64,000 nt of DNA, taken from contig NZ_VTQX01000004.1 of the NCBI RefSeq assembly GCF_008764295.1, positions 46,057 to 110,056 on the forward strand. Direction: 5' to 3'. Position 1 is the stretch's first letter, and every line of letters starts with the position of its first letter. Position numbers and translations under genes: made by a program. The notes below the pieces were generated by a model. It searched no databases, was not told the DNA's origin, and was given only the letters and a program-made list of their open reading frames with translations. The DNA comes from Bacillus methanolicus. Lineage in GTDB: Bacteria; Bacillota; Bacilli; Bacillales; Cytobacillaceae. This document shows, piece after piece, positions 33,317 to 42,036 of the stretch.

Positions 33317-33510
33317 AATCTTCCACCTTCGTCTTCTTTCCATCTAAACGGTACTTTCCTACTTTATCACGTAAGAAAGTATAAGAGAAGGGGATATGAT
33401 TCTCAAGTTTTATCCACAAATTGTGGATAAAACTGTTTATAAAGTGGATAACTTTGTGGATATATCCACATTATTCAAGCTTTAAACGCATAAATAACGA
33501 GTTGTCCACA
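33258..33510. promoter_or_regulatory. DnaA-box cluster at ywlC/ywlB
   Basis: Three perfect TTATCCACA boxes: 33276-33284 and 33410-33418 on the plus strand, 33422-33430 on the minus strand. Boxes with one mismatch lie at 33258-33266, 33288-33296, 33443-33451, 33455-33463, 33462-33470 and 33502-33510, with one more at 33958-33966. From memory, ywlC is one of the few DnaA-bound intergenic clusters outside oriC in B. subtilis, where such clusters titrate DnaA and restrain initiation. Confidence 0.85.
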
Positions 33511-33917
33511 TTCATAATATGTTTCACATGCTCGGAAGCAAATAATCCGTTAGGCAAATTCTCTTTATCTTCTCTTTCAAAACCCAATACTGAAAATAAC
33601 GATAGCGAAGAGCGTTTATTTGTTGCAAGATATAGACTTTCCAACTTTTTTTCTCGGGCAAGCTTAAGCATTTGCTCAAGAAGGAAAAGCAACTCATTTT
33701 CACTAAGTTTTTGCGTCATTGCTAAAGAACGAAGTAAGCCATATGTTCCTAACGGCTCTATCCCTATTGTTGCCTGGATTTGCTCATCCTCATCTTCCAG
33801 AATCAAAAAATATTCAATCGCATCCTCGACTCCATCTGTTCCAAGGTTTGCCTTTTCTAGAAATGCTATTAACCTATCCTTATCTGTCATTCGAGCACAA
33901 CGTATTAATGCTTCCAT
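33471..33917 (-). CDS. ywlB: GNAT-family N-acetyltransferase-like protein (YwlB-like)
   Basis: 148 residues, a compact GNAT fold. IEYFLILEDEDEQIQATIGI forms the central strands, followed by GLLRSLAMTQKLSENEL in place of the usual acetyl-CoA loop, and LYLATNKRSSLSLFSVLGFE as the typical C-terminal strand and helix. The substrate is unknown. It lies between ywlC and spoIIR as in B. subtilis. The acetyl-CoA P-loop (R/QxxGxG/A) is not clear, so activity is uncertain. Confidence 0.7.
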   Translation of the reverse strand: MEALIRCARMTDKDRLIAFLEKANLGTDGVEDAIEYFLILEDEDEQIQATIGIEPLGTYGLLRSLAMTQKLSENELLFLLEQMLKLAREKKLESLYLATNKRSSLSLFSVLGFEREDKENLPNGLFASEHVKHIMNVDNSLFMRLKLE

Positions 33918-34051
33918 CTACTCACACCTCTTTTTTTTAATATCTACTCTATTAATATGTGGATATGTTGTAGATAGAACCATTTTTGCTAGAATACACT
34001 GCACTACCTTCATTTGTATTCCTGTAGGTAATCAAAAGAATCTGAAACCTA

Positions 34052-34714
34052 TTATCCAAAGATCTTTTCAAAGATTTCTACTAGGAAAAACTTTACTTTC
34101 ACTTCTTCTTCCTCATCCTCAACGAAAAGCGGCTCCTCTTGTTCTTCTTGTTTTTCTTGTTCTTCTTGTTCCTCTTCCACCGCTTCTTCCTCTATTCCTT
34201 CACTTACTGCCACACTGTTGGAAAAATCAAGGAAACATAGCGGCGGGAAAAGGACGCACCACCAGTTCGCACCTTGCCCCTCCCCAATCGAGACAAGAAT
34301 TGCCTCGTATTCACCTGCTGGATAGAGAAATTCACCGTATAGTTTTGTTGGGAATTCAACCTTTTTATCATAAGCAGCTTCCACTTTATCGGTGCTACCG
34401 TTAGTGCGTACTACGTCTTCTGCAATCTTTTCAATTTCTGGAATTCTTGACTCGATTAATCTGCGCGCAGCTTCTACAGAAGTTAAATCCTCCACCCATG
34501 CTGAAATTTCTGCATTTATGGCATCCCGCACTTTTCTTTTCATCTCTTGGTCTTTTTCATGATCACTATTTGCTAAAATTCGCAACCGTATCGCTTCATT
34601 CGGAATTACAACTAAGTCATTCGCAGTTACTTCATTTTTTGGTATATATAAACTAAGAATTGTTCCAATTGATAGAATTAGAATATATGCCAATGCTATT
34701 GTTTTGGCTTTCAT
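34052..34714 (-). CDS. spoIIR: Stage II sporulation protein R
   Basis: 220 residues from the ATG at 34712-34714 (MKAKTIALAYILILSIG), six bases after GGGGTGG. SpoIIR is made in the forespore, secreted to the intermembrane space and activates SpoIIGA to process pro-sigma-E. A signal-anchor segment covers residues 5-25. The family core is IPNEAIRLRILANSDHEKDQ, KLYGEFLYPAGEYEAILVSIG and GANWWCVLFPPLCFLDFS. An acidic Glu/Gln-repeat linker (EEEQEEQEKQEEQEE) of about 35 residues precedes the conserved end KFFLVEIFEKIFG. Confidence 0.93.
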   Translation of the reverse strand: MKAKTIALAYILILSIGTILSLYIPKNEVTANDLVVIPNEAIRLRILANSDHEKDQEMKRKVRDAINAEISAWVEDLTSVEAARRLIESRIPEIEKIAEDVVRTNGSTDKVEAAYDKKVEFPTKLYGEFLYPAGEYEAILVSIGEGQGANWWCVLFPPLCFLDFSNSVAVSEGIEEEAVEEEQEEQEKQEEQEEPLFVEDEEEEVKVKFFLVEIFEKIFG

Positions 34715-34805
34715 GTTTGACCACCCCTTCACCACACAGTGTGGACAGGAGTTGAGAATCTTAAACTATTAAAATTAAATTTTTTACTAGTCGTGTCTTC
34801 CGATA

Positions 34806-34873
34806 TCGGTCTTAAATTGATTATTTCGGTCTTTATTGGATTATATCGGTCTTAGAATTCATTTATCGGTCAA
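34806..34873. repeat. Phased tandem array, TCGGTCTT motif, 20-bp period
   Basis: TCGGTC starts at 34806, 34826, 34846 and 34866, exactly 20 bases apart. Flanking bases are A/T-rich (TTATATCGGTCTTA). The array lies between the prmC terminator and the spoIIR gene. Confidence 0.85.
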
Positions 34874-34874
34874 A

Positions 34875-34903
34875 CAAAAAAAAGGACTTCCTAAAAAGTC
34901 CTT
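34875..34903 (-). terminator. Intrinsic terminator after prmC
   Basis: AAGGACTT (34882-34889) pairs with AAGTCCTT (34896-34903), followed by a run of T on the minus strand. It stops directly before the TCGGTC array. Confidence 0.92.
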
Positions 34904-34908
34904 TCTCG

Positions 34909-35769
34909 TTATCCCCATTCAGCAAACACCATGCGATCCTTGCCATTAATATCATGGATAACTTCAACGCTTGCCTGCGGAAAGGCATCCTCCACCAATC
35001 GGGCCACAAGCACACCTTGACCTGCCCCAACTTCAAATGCAATCATCGCCTTTTCATTCATGACAAATGGCAATTGCTCCATTAAACGGCGGTAAATGAC
35101 AAGCCCGTCATTCCCTGCAAAAAGAGCTCGATGCGGCTCATGCTCTGTAACTACTACCGACATCGCTTTTCGATCACCTTCAGGAATGTAGGGAGGATTT
35201 GACATAAGAACATCAAACCTTTGCCCCTTTTCCACAAAAGGAGTGAGCAAGTCGCCTTCAACAAAAGAAATCTCAGCTCCTAACTCAGTTGCATTTTTCT
35301 TCGCTACCTCAAGTGATTCCCTAGCTATATCTGTCGCTGTGACGATGAGGTTCTCCCTTTCTAGCTTCATCGTTATCGCAATCGCCCCACTGCCCGTCCC
35401 GATGTCAACAAGAGAAACAACCTGATCCGCGGCAAACTTTTTCTTCATTCTCTCAAGAGCATGATAGACAAGCTCTTCCGTTTCTGGTCTTGGGATAAGA
35501 ACTTCTTTATTCACCGAAAAAGTTCGGCCGTAAAATTCCTCATATCCGATTAAATATTGTACCGGCTCCCCTTCACCATGTTGATGGACCGCCTTAGCAA
35601 ACGCTTGCCAAACGTCCTGCGAAAGCTCATCATGGAAGCTCGCAAACAACTTTGCGCGGTTCATCCCCGTATAATGGCGAAGTAATAATTCCCCCGCATT
35701 TTCATCGCGACCTCGCTCCGTTAAAAAAGAAGAAGCCCACTTGAGGGCTTCGAACACTTTCTTACACAT
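34909..35769 (-). CDS. prmC: Release factor glutamine methyltransferase
   Basis: 286 residues from the ATG at 35767-35769; the GTG at 35778 lies directly on the GGAAA ribosome site. It methylates the GGQ glutamine of PrfA and PrfB. The N-terminal helical domain holds [15 protein letters not shown] and [11 protein letters not shown]. The SAM-binding loop is [12 protein letters not shown] and the catalytic motif is NPPYIPEGD. It overlaps its substrate gene prfA by eight bases, the standard arrangement. Confidence 0.95.
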   Translation of the reverse strand: MCKKVFEALKWASSFLTERGRDENAGELLLRHYTGMNRAKLFASFHDELSQDVWQAFAKAVHQHGEGEPVQYLIGYEEFYGRTFSVNKEVLIPRPETEELVYHALERMKKKFAADQVVSLVDIGTGSGAIAITMKLERENLIVTATDIARESLEVAKKNATELGAEISFVEGDLLTPFVEKGQRFDVLMSNPPYIPEGDRKAMSVVVTEHEPHRALFAGNDGLVIYRRLMEQLPFVMNEKAMIAFEVGAGQGVLVARLVEDAFPQASVEVIHDINGKDRMVFAEWG

Positions 35770-36835
35770 CTGAAGCACTTTCCAATTTCGCGGACTGATC
35801 CTCTAAAATTAAAGCGTCGATAATTTCATCCAATTTCCCTTGTAAAATTTGATCGAGCTTTTGGATGGTTAAACCGATCCGATGATCTGTCACACGATTT
35901 TGCGGGAAGTTGTACGTGCGAATGCGCTCTGAACGATCTCCTGTTCCAACAGCAGATTTGCGATTTTGGTCATATTCTGCTTGCGCTTCTTGTTGAAATT
36001 TATCGTACACGCGAGCGCGCAGTACTTTCATTGCCTTATCTCTGTTTTTATGCTGGGACTTTTCATCCTGACAAGTAACAACAATGCCAGTAGGAATATG
36101 GGTTAAACGCACAGCCGACATGGTCGTGTTAACGCTCTGTCCACCCGCACCAGAGGAAGCATATGTGTCAAAGCGAATATCTTTATCATGAATTTCAACT
36201 TCAACATCTTCTGCTTCCGGCAAAACAACTACTGTCGCTGTAGAAGTATGAATACGTCCACCAGATTCAGTTTCAGGAACACGCTGAACACGATGGGCTC
36301 CATTTTCAAATTTAAGCTTTGAATAAGCGCCATTTCCATTGATCATAAAGATAATTTCTTTGAATCCGCCTACACCTGTGGAACTGGATTCTATTACTTC
36401 TATTTTCCAACCCTGCGCTTCTGCAAAACGGCTGTACATGCGGTAAAGATCTCCCGCAAATAAGGCAGCCTCATCGCCTCCAGCAGCCCCACGTATTTCC
36501 ATGATTACATTCTTATCATCATTTGGATCTTTAGGAATCAGAAGGATCTTTAAGCGCGCTTCAAGCTCTTCCACCCTTTCCTCTAACTCATTAAGCTCTT
36601 CTTTGACCATTTCACGCATTTCAGGGTCAAGCTTTTCCTCAAGCATCGCTTTCGCATCTTGAAATTGTGAGCGCACCTCTTTATATTCACGATAAGCGTC
36701 GACTGTTTCTTGAATATCTGACTGTTCTTTAGAATATTCACGTAATTTGTTCGGATCATTAACAATTTCCGGATCGCTCAATAGTTCATTTAACTTCTCA
36801 TAACGGTCTTCCACCGCTTGTAATCGATCAAACAT
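35762..36835 (-). CDS. prfA: Peptide chain release factor 1
   Basis: 357 residues from the ATG at 36833-36835 ([19 protein letters not shown]), six bases after AGGTG. RF1 reads UAA and UAG stops. The peptide anticodon region and the catalytic motif [20 protein letters not shown] with Gly-Gly-Gln are intact. A strong sigma-A promoter lies 137 bases upstream, so prfA-prmC form one transcript. Confidence 0.96.
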   Translation of the reverse strand: MFDRLQAVEDRYEKLNELLSDPEIVNDPNKLREYSKEQSDIQETVDAYREYKEVRSQFQDAKAMLEEKLDPEMREMVKEELNELEERVEELEARLKILLIPKDPNDDKNVIMEIRGAAGGDEAALFAGDLYRMYSRFAEAQGWKIEVIESSSTGVGGFKEIIFMINGNGAYSKLKFENGAHRVQRVPETESGGRIHTSTATVVVLPEAEDVEVEIHDKDIRFDTYASSGAGGQSVNTTMSAVRLTHIPTGIVVTCQDEKSQHKNRDKAMKVLRARVYDKFQQEAQAEYDQNRKSAVGTGDRSERIRTYNFPQNRVTDHRIGLTIQKLDQILQGKLDEIIDALILEDQSAKLESASDV

Positions 36836-36971
36836 GCGTTTCACCTCAGGTTTATTTCCCTTTAGAAAGGGTTTGACATTTCTTCGTTTATTTAAAATAT
36901 ACTAATTGAGATTCATTCATTGAGTTACAATTGTTGATTTGTGGACTATATCAAATACCCATAACATTCTA

Positions 36972-37000
36972 ATTATAGTATAGAGGCCAAACATCGTCAA
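36972..37000 (-). promoter_or_regulatory. Sigma-A promoter of prfA-prmC
   Basis: Minus strand: TTGACG (36995-37000), a 17-base spacer, TATAAT (36972-36977). It matches the consensus at 11 of 12 positions. Confidence 0.78.
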
Positions 37001-37009
37001 AACCAATCC

Positions 37010-37043
37010 AAAAAAAACATGCGCAAGTTTGAGCATGCTTTTT
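37010..37043 (-). terminator. Intrinsic terminator after the lipoprotein gene
   Basis: CATGC and GCATG form the base of a hairpin with inner CAA/TTG pairs, followed by eight T on the minus strand. It sits immediately before the prfA promoter. Confidence 0.85.
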
Positions 37044-37442
37044 TTATTCCTCATTCACTTTTACTTCTATATCATAGCTAGGGAGTGCCGCAATCAAAAG
37101 CTTATGGAGTTTAGCCTGCGCCTCCATCTTTTCCTTTGCCGATAGATTCTGCTCTGTGTGTGCTGTCACCCACAAATCATTGCCGTTAATCCAAACAGAA
37201 TCCGGGGTAAACTCACCCGTGTCAGTAATGACCTTTTTTGCATGCTCAATATCCGTCCCTTGATTACGCTCTGAACCTGTATTTATTAAATTCGGATTTT
37301 GGTCAGACATTGTCCTTCCAGGAAGTTCACGATTCGTGACATTCGTCTCGACTGGGTTTTTATCTTCAACCAGTTCATTTTGTAGCGCACCATCACAGGC
37401 CGTTAAACAGAAGAGAAAGATAAGTAACGAAAGTTTCCTCAT
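37044..37442 (-). CDS. Small lipoprotein, possibly YhcN/YlaJ-like
   Basis: 132 residues with a lipoprotein signal peptide (MRKLSLLIFLFCLTAC, lipobox Cys16). A polar linker follows, then a small alpha/beta domain (IEHAKKVITDTGEFTPDSVW, NGNDLWVTAHTEQ, LPSYDIEVKVNEE). The pattern of a short domain with SVWI-like strands is reminiscent of sporulation lipoproteins of the YhcN/YlaJ family, but similarity is weak and I give no firm name. It has its own terminator and ends in front of the prfA promoter. Confidence 0.65.
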   Translation of the reverse strand: MRKLSLLIFLFCLTACDGALQNELVEDKNPVETNVTNRELPGRTMSDQNPNLINTGSERNQGTDIEHAKKVITDTGEFTPDSVWINGNDLWVTAHTEQNLSAKEKMEAQAKLHKLLIAALPSYDIEVKVNEE

Positions 37443-37544
37443 TCATCTCACATCCTTCATTATTCTCTTTTTAGAATGCCCAATTTTCGAAAATGGGTTG
37501 AAGAAGTTATTTCCTTTTTGCGCAAAATTTCGAGAGCTTACATT

Positions 37545-37646
37545 TTATAAAAATTAATATTTTTAATTATTGTTATAAATAATTAAATTTATTTAATTAA
37601 ATAATTAATTTTTATTATTTACCAATTAATTTATTTGATATATAAT
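37545..37646 (+). promoter_or_regulatory. Extremely AT-rich region with promoter for the DUF2089 operon
   Basis: About 100 bases almost free of G and C, with many TTAATTAAAT-like runs. At its end TTTACC (37618-37623), 17 bases, TATAAT (37641-37646) forms a plausible promoter about 30 bases before the DUF2089 start. The tract may bend or unwind easily, or bind an AT-selective protein. Confidence 0.5.
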
Positions 37647-37676
37647 CAAAACAAACAAAGGAAAGGATTTTCAAGA

Positions 37677-38042
37677 ATGACTTATAAGATCATTACAAAC
37701 TGTCCTGTCTGCAGTAAAACCTTAAAGGTGACAAGGCTACACTGTTCCCATTGTCATACAACCATCGAGAATGAATTTGAATTGTCGAAATTAGCTTCAT
37801 TATCAAAAGAACAGCTTCATTTTGTTGAAATTTTTTTAACCTGCCGAGGCAACATCAAAGAGGTCGAAAAAGAACTGGGGATCTCTTATCCAACCGTTCG
37901 TGGAAAATTGAACGATATCATTTCAGCACTTGGATATGAACCGAAAAAGAAAAATGAAGTCGATGAGAAGAAAGTTGTAACGATGTTAGAAAATGGAGAG
38001 ATTACTGCAGAAGAAGCCATTAAGCTGTTAAAAGAAGAATAG
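37677..38042 (+). CDS. DUF2089 family zinc-binding protein
   Basis: 121 residues from the ATG at 37677, with AGGA nine bases upstream. Residues 8-26 hold CPVC and CSHC, a zinc ribbon of two Cys pairs. The middle is a helix-turn-helix-like segment (GNIKEVEKELGISYPTVRGK), which is the hallmark of DUF2089 and suggests DNA binding. The C-terminus (KKVVTMLENGEITAEEAIKL) resembles the short SHOCT-like module also found at the N-terminus of the next protein. It probably acts as a transcription regulator of its own operon (inference). Confidence 0.85.
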   Translation: MTYKIITNCPVCSKTLKVTRLHCSHCHTTIENEFELSKLASLSKEQLHFVEIFLTCRGNIKEVEKELGISYPTVRGKLNDIISALGYEPKKKNEVDEKKVVTMLENGEITAEEAIKLLKEE

Positions 38043-38054
38043 GAGGAATTTGCA

Positions 38055-38450
38055 ATGAGAGAGGAAATTGCCAAGATATTATCAATGGTTCAAGATGGGA
38101 AAATTGATGCCGATAAGGGGGCTGAATTAATTCAAATTTTACAAGATAAAGAAGAAGCTACAGATTCGTTCGTTGAAAAACCAAAATCAAACAATTACTT
38201 TGACAAGATGCTCAAAGTTCGCATTCAGTCAACGGATAACGATAATGTCACAGTCAATTTGCCGCTAAAGCTTGTTAAGGTCGTTTTAATGGCTGGTCAC
38301 AGCATCGCGGCAAGCATCCCTGAGTCAGAGAAATATGTAAAAGACATTGATATCAATCTTATTATTGATGCGATCGAAAATGAATTGGATGGCCCCATTG
38401 TTGATGTAAAGTCAGCAAACGGCGATACCATTTCTATCATCATTGAATAG
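38055..38450 (+). CDS. SHOCT-like-domain protein related to YvlB N-terminus
   Basis: 131 residues, ATG after AGGAGG. Residues 1-33 (EIAKILSMVQDGKIDADKGA) form the SHOCT-like helix pair known from YvlB/LiaX-type proteins. A central amphipathic stretch with conserved-looking LPLKLVKVVLMAGHSIAASI follows, then DINLIIDAIENELDGPIVDV. There is no signal peptide or clear membrane helix. Function unknown. It lies 12 bases after the DUF2089 gene and precedes a third small gene with TTG/ATG coupling. Confidence 0.75.
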   Translation: MREEIAKILSMVQDGKIDADKGAELIQILQDKEEATDSFVEKPKSNNYFDKMLKVRIQSTDNDNVTVNLPLKLVKVVLMAGHSIAASIPESEKYVKDIDINLIIDAIENELDGPIVDVKSANGDTISIIIE

Positions 38451-38460
38451 TGAGTTGCTT

Positions 38461-38742
38461 ATGATCCATTTAAAAGTGAAAACAAAGGACATCCGTTTTT
38501 CCATCCCCATTCCGTATGCAATTTTAGACATCGGCATCTCGGTTTTATCTTCAAAGTTGGTTCAACAACAACTTAGCAAACGGACAAAAACACACTCCGA
38601 AGAAAAAAAATGGGACTATTCGCTGCCATCAATAGAGAAAGAAATGCTAAAGCCCATTATCAGAGAATTAAAAAACTATAAGGGACTTGTTCTCGTCGAT
38701 ATTAAAGATAAAGAAGGTACGGAGGTTCACATAAGACTATAA
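38461..38742 (+). CDS. Hypothetical protein of the DUF2089 operon
   Basis: 93 residues from the ATG at 38461, with GTGAG seven bases before it; a TTG at 38443 overlaps the previous stop and is an alternative start. The protein begins with a beta-like strand (MIHLKVKTKDIRFSIPIPYA), then a helical part with many charged residues, and ends GLVLVDIKDKEGTEVHIRL. The end resembles that of the preceding protein (VDVKSANGDTISIIIE), hinting at related domains. No family recognised. A terminator follows. Confidence 0.65.
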   Translation: MIHLKVKTKDIRFSIPIPYAILDIGISVLSSKLVQQQLSKRTKTHSEEKKWDYSLPSIEKEMLKPIIRELKNYKGLVLVDIKDKEGTEVHIRL

Positions 38743-38777
38743 TTAGCAAACGGACACTGATTGTTCAGATTATCAAC

Positions 38778-38812
38778 AAAAGGTAGCGAAAGTTTCGCTT
38801 CCTTTTATTTTT
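38778..38812 (+). terminator. Intrinsic terminator of the DUF2089 operon
   Basis: AAAAGG-T-AGCGAA pairs with TTCGCT-T-CCTTTT, followed by ATTTTTTT on the plus strand. The remaining spacer to 38972 shows nothing recognisable. Confidence 0.85.
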
Positions 38813-38972
38813 TTCCGAGCGACGGTGGACGGTGACTATCTGTTCCCTACAAGTTTAAATCTCCGCTCGAATCAACCAGGTTGCCATATCAAATTGGCCA
38901 TTTTCATTTCATAGCTAAACGTAAACCACGACTGTAAGTGGCTTTATTCTTTTTCATCACCGTTCAAAGAAA

Positions 38973-39017
38973 AATAAAAGCAAGTCAAGGAAGATTCGCC
39001 TATCCTTCACCTGCTTT
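38973..39017 (-). terminator. Probable terminator after tdk
   Basis: Minus strand: AAAGCA...GAAGGA pairs with TCCTT...TGCTTT around an internal loop, followed by TATTTTTC. Confidence 0.65.
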
Positions 39018-39051
39018 AGTTCAAAGATCTTTTCAAATAGCTACACTACAT

Positions 39052-39669
39052 TCAAACTGACTTAGATATGGTTTTCTTTGCTAGTACGTTCGGCGACTTT
39101 GGAACTTCATGATGATGGCGACAGCGGGCTTCATAGGCTTCAGCTGCTCCTACTAAAATAATCGGATCATCATAGGAAGCAGGGCGACCGTTAATTAAAC
39201 GTTGTGTGCGACTAGCTGGCGAACCGCACACTGTGCAAACCGCTTGAAGCTTTGTGACCGATTCTGCAATCGCCATTATATTTGGCATTTGCCCGAAAGG
39301 TTCGCCGCGGAAATCCTGATCAAGCCCCGCAGCAATAACACGATGTCCACTGTCTGCTAAATGCTGAATAACGTTCACGATCTCCGAATCGAAAAATTGA
39401 ACTTCATCGATGGCAACGATCTCTTCATTTGATTCAATATGTTTAAAAATATCTGTTGAATGAGCGATTGGAATAGCATTGAATGATGTACCATTATGAG
39501 AGACAACAGCGTCGCTGCTATAGCGATTATCAATTTTCGGCTTAAAAACAACTACTTTTTGTTTCGCGTATTCAGCCCTACGAACGCGGCGAATCAGTTC
39601 CTCCGATTTACCAGAAAACATGCTTCCGCACACTACTTCCACCCAGCCGTGATGATTTACTACATACAT
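39052..39669 (-). CDS. tdk: Thymidine kinase
   Basis: 205 residues from the ATG at 39667-39669 ([20 protein letters not shown]), eight bases after GGAGAG; the longer open frame lacks a ribosome site. P-loop [14 protein letters not shown], Walker B IDEVQFF and the lasso region [20 protein letters not shown] with a CxxC zinc pair are present; further Cys and His residues follow (RCRHHHEVP). It phosphorylates thymidine in salvage. Its neighbours rpmE and rho are conserved in B. subtilis. Confidence 0.95.
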   Translation of the reverse strand: MYVVNHHGWVEVVCGSMFSGKSEELIRRVRRAEYAKQKVVVFKPKIDNRYSSDAVVSHNGTSFNAIPIAHSTDIFKHIESNEEIVAIDEVQFFDSEIVNVIQHLADSGHRVIAAGLDQDFRGEPFGQMPNIMAIAESVTKLQAVCTVCGSPASRTQRLINGRPASYDDPIILVGAAEAYEARCRHHHEVPKSPNVLAKKTISKSV

Positions 39670-39831
39670 GTACAGGTCTCTCCTTCCATGATACATACGA
39701 TTCGAACCAATGTCACAATGTTCTAACTTCAACTAGAAAAGGAGCTTCCTCTTCACTTGCACAATGACTTGGACTCAATCTATGTAAAACTAATCTATAT
39801 AAATTCCTTAGAAATTTGGCAAAATTGAAAT

Positions 39832-39859
39832 AAAAAACAGGCAAAGGTTCTGCCTGTTT
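39832..39859 (-). terminator. Intrinsic terminator after rpmE
   Basis: AAACAGGCA (39835-39843) pairs with TGCCTGTTT (39851-39859), followed by TTTATTTC on the minus strand. Confidence 0.92.
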
Positions 39860-39868
39860 AATGATTGA

Positions 39869-40081
39869 TTATTGTTGTTGTGATTTAAGGCCATATTTCT
39901 TATTGAAACGGTCAACACGTCCGCCAGCTTCAGCGAATTTTTGACGTCCAGTATAGAATGGATGGCACTCAGAACAAGTTTCAACACGGATTTCTTCTTG
40001 AACAGATCCTGTTTCAAACTCGTTACCGCAAGCACATTTCACCGTTGCTTTTTTATAATTTGGATGAATTCCTGATTTCAT
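39869..40081 (-). CDS. rpmE: 50S ribosomal protein L31 (zinc-binding type)
   Basis: 70 residues. The zinc ligands Cys16, Cys18, Cys36 and Cys39 (VKCACGNEF and [12 protein letters not shown]) mark the C+ form used when zinc is plentiful; Bacilli also have a zinc-free paralogue elsewhere. GGAG lies before the ATG. Conserved between rho and tdk. Confidence 0.97.
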   Translation of the reverse strand: MKSGIHPNYKKATVKCACGNEFETGSVQEEIRVETCSECHPFYTGRQKFAEAGGRVDRFNKKYGLKSQQQ

Positions 40082-40289
40082 TCCTTTTCATCTCCTTCCG
40101 CCCTGAATCTTTCGAAACAGAGTTATCATATACAGCATAGTATGGCCATGCTGCCTGAAAATCATAAACGCACAAACTCTATTATAACAGCGAGAGATTT
40201 GTTTTGCAATATGGGAATTTTTTTACACAAAATAGGCTTTATCTTATGCTACCCTATCATTAAATAGGCATTTCCCTCAAGCCATCAAC

Positions 40290-41558
40290 TTAAGATCTCT
40301 TCGCTTTAATCTCCTCATCCAGCTTGGCAAAAAACTCTTCATTCGACTTTGTTGATTTAAGCTTACGTAAAAATTTATCCACAAAATCCGGACTGTCCGT
40401 CATGGATTTACGGATTGCCCACAGCTTATCTAAATGATCCTTCGGAATAAGTAGTTCTTCTTTACGCGTACCAGATCGACGTATATCAATCGCAGGGAAA
40501 ATTCTCCTTTCGGCAAGGCTGCGATCAAGGTGAAGTTCAAGATTCCCTGTCCCTTTAAATTCCTCGTAAATAACATCATCCATACGGGAGCCGGTATCGA
40601 CAAGAGCTGTTGCTAAAATCGTCAAGCTGCCACCCTCTTCAATATTTCGGGCAGCCCCAAAGAAACGCTTTGGTCGATGAAAGGCAGCTGGATCAATCCC
40701 TCCGGAGAGAGTTCGTCCACTCGGCGGAATGACAAGATTATAAGCACGAGCAAGACGTGTAATACTATCCATTAAAATAATGACATCTCTTTTATGCTCA
40801 ACAAGCCTCATTGCTCTTTCAAGAACGAGCTCAGCAACTTTAATATGGTTCTCTGGAACCTCGTCAAAGGTCGAGCTGACAACATCACCAGCGACAGAGC
40901 GCTCAATATCTGTTACCTCCTCTGGACGTTCGTCAATGAGAAGAACGATTAACTCCGCTTCAGGATGATTCGTGGTGATACTATTGGCAATTTGTTTTAA
41001 TAACACTGTTTTACCTGCCTTTGGCGGTGCCACGATTAAACCGCGCTGTCCAAATCCAACTGGTGCGATTAAATCCATAATTCTCGTAGACATATGCTTC
41101 GGTGTTGTTTCGAGCTTCATTTGTCTATCTGGATAGAGGGGAGTTAAGGCTGGGAAATGAACACGTTCTTTCGCCGATTCTGGGTCATCGCCATTTACTG
41201 CTTCAACATGGAGAAGGCCAAAATAGCGCTCATTTTCTTTAGGAGGGCGAACCTTACCTGATACTTTATCACCGTTTCTTAAATCAAATCTTCTAATTTG
41301 CGATGCAGAAATATAAATATCCTCTGAGCTAGGGGAATAGTTAATCGGACGCAGGAAACCGAAGCCTTCAGATTGAATAATCTCAAGTACTCCCTCCATG
41401 AAGAAATAACCTTCCTGCTCTGCACGTGCTTTAAGGATGGCAAAAATTAATTCTTTTTTTGTTAGTTTACTGTAGTAAGATACTCTATATGTTTTTGCAA
41501 GTTCATAGAGTTCTTTTAGCTTCATATTTTCTAAGCCTGAAATTGTTAATTCCATCAT
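40290..41558 (-). CDS. rho: Transcription termination factor Rho
   Basis: 422 residues. The N-terminal Rho domain ([20 protein letters not shown]) and the cold-shock-like RNA-binding domain ([20 protein letters not shown]) precede the ATPase domain with P-loop [12 protein letters not shown], Walker [18 protein letters not shown] and the Q/R-loop regions. Two adjacent ATGs are possible starts. Promoter-like sequence lies about 285 bases upstream, a long leader; B. subtilis rho is known to be autoregulated in a long leader. Confidence 0.96.
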   Translation of the reverse strand: MMELTISGLENMKLKELYELAKTYRVSYYSKLTKKELIFAILKARAEQEGYFFMEGVLEIIQSEGFGFLRPINYSPSSEDIYISASQIRRFDLRNGDKVSGKVRPPKENERYFGLLHVEAVNGDDPESAKERVHFPALTPLYPDRQMKLETTPKHMSTRIMDLIAPVGFGQRGLIVAPPKAGKTVLLKQIANSITTNHPEAELIVLLIDERPEEVTDIERSVAGDVVSSTFDEVPENHIKVAELVLERAMRLVEHKRDVIILMDSITRLARAYNLVIPPSGRTLSGGIDPAAFHRPKRFFGAARNIEEGGSLTILATALVDTGSRMDDVIYEEFKGTGNLELHLDRSLAERRIFPAIDIRRSGTRKEELLIPKDHLDKLWAIRKSMTDSPDFVDKFLRKLKSTKSNEEFFAKLDEEIKAKRS

Positions 41559-41845
41559 TACACCACTCTTTAATTTTATAAATTGGATTTTTTTATCTTG
41601 AGCCTCTATTAACGAACTATCTTTTATTTATTGAACACGGGACTTCTCTAAAAAATAAGGAAAGAATGCATTTTGAGGCTATAAGAAGCATGAGAAGAGA
41701 TAAATTCACTTATTTTCAGTCAATTTCATCGATCAGAAAAATGCCTTGTTTTGGAAAATCCCGATTGGCAAAACGAATGTATAAATACCGTTTTTATACT
41801 TCGGCTTAAATTGTGTGAACTTGACTCAAATAAAAAACAATTTTT

Positions 41846-41875
41846 ATTTTACCCTGTTTTATAAATAGTAATCAA
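41846..41875 (-). promoter_or_regulatory. Candidate rho promoter with long AT-rich leader
   Basis: Minus strand: TTGATT (41870-41875), an 18-base spacer, TAAAAT (41846-41851). The 478-base gap 41559-42036 holds this promoter, the leader of rho and the hairpin at 41997-42027; I see no gene in it. Confidence 0.4.
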
Positions 41876-41996
41876 TATAAATTTTTAATTTGGTTGTCAT
41901 GGTAGGAAGGTTTTTGATATTGGAAGGAGTTGATGTCTTCCTGTTGACCTCAACTTTCTTAATCTTTGAGCTGGTTTTTCGCCATTCTAGGTTGCA

Positions 41997-42027
41997 GCTC
42001 TGGCTCAATGATGGGAGGAGCCAGAGC
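41997..42027 (-). other. Perfect 10-bp hairpin after glpX without U-tract
   Basis: GCTCTGGCTC (41997-42006) pairs fully with GAGCCAGAGC (42018-42027), loop of 11 bases, 10 bases after the glpX stop. No T-run follows on either strand. It may protect the glpX 3' end or pause polymerase. Confidence 0.6.
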
Positions 42028-42036
42028 ATTAAGATG

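Noticed and set aside
33258..33510. Replication origin
   Set aside because: There are DnaA boxes but no dnaA or dnaN gene and no long AT-rich unwinding region; a titration or regulatory cluster fits better.
33421..34404. Long plus-strand open frame of 327 codons through the ywlB/spoIIR region
   Set aside because: It runs antisense to ywlB and spoIIR, has low-complexity Leu/Pro stretches opposite the Glu-repeat linker, and no ribosome site.
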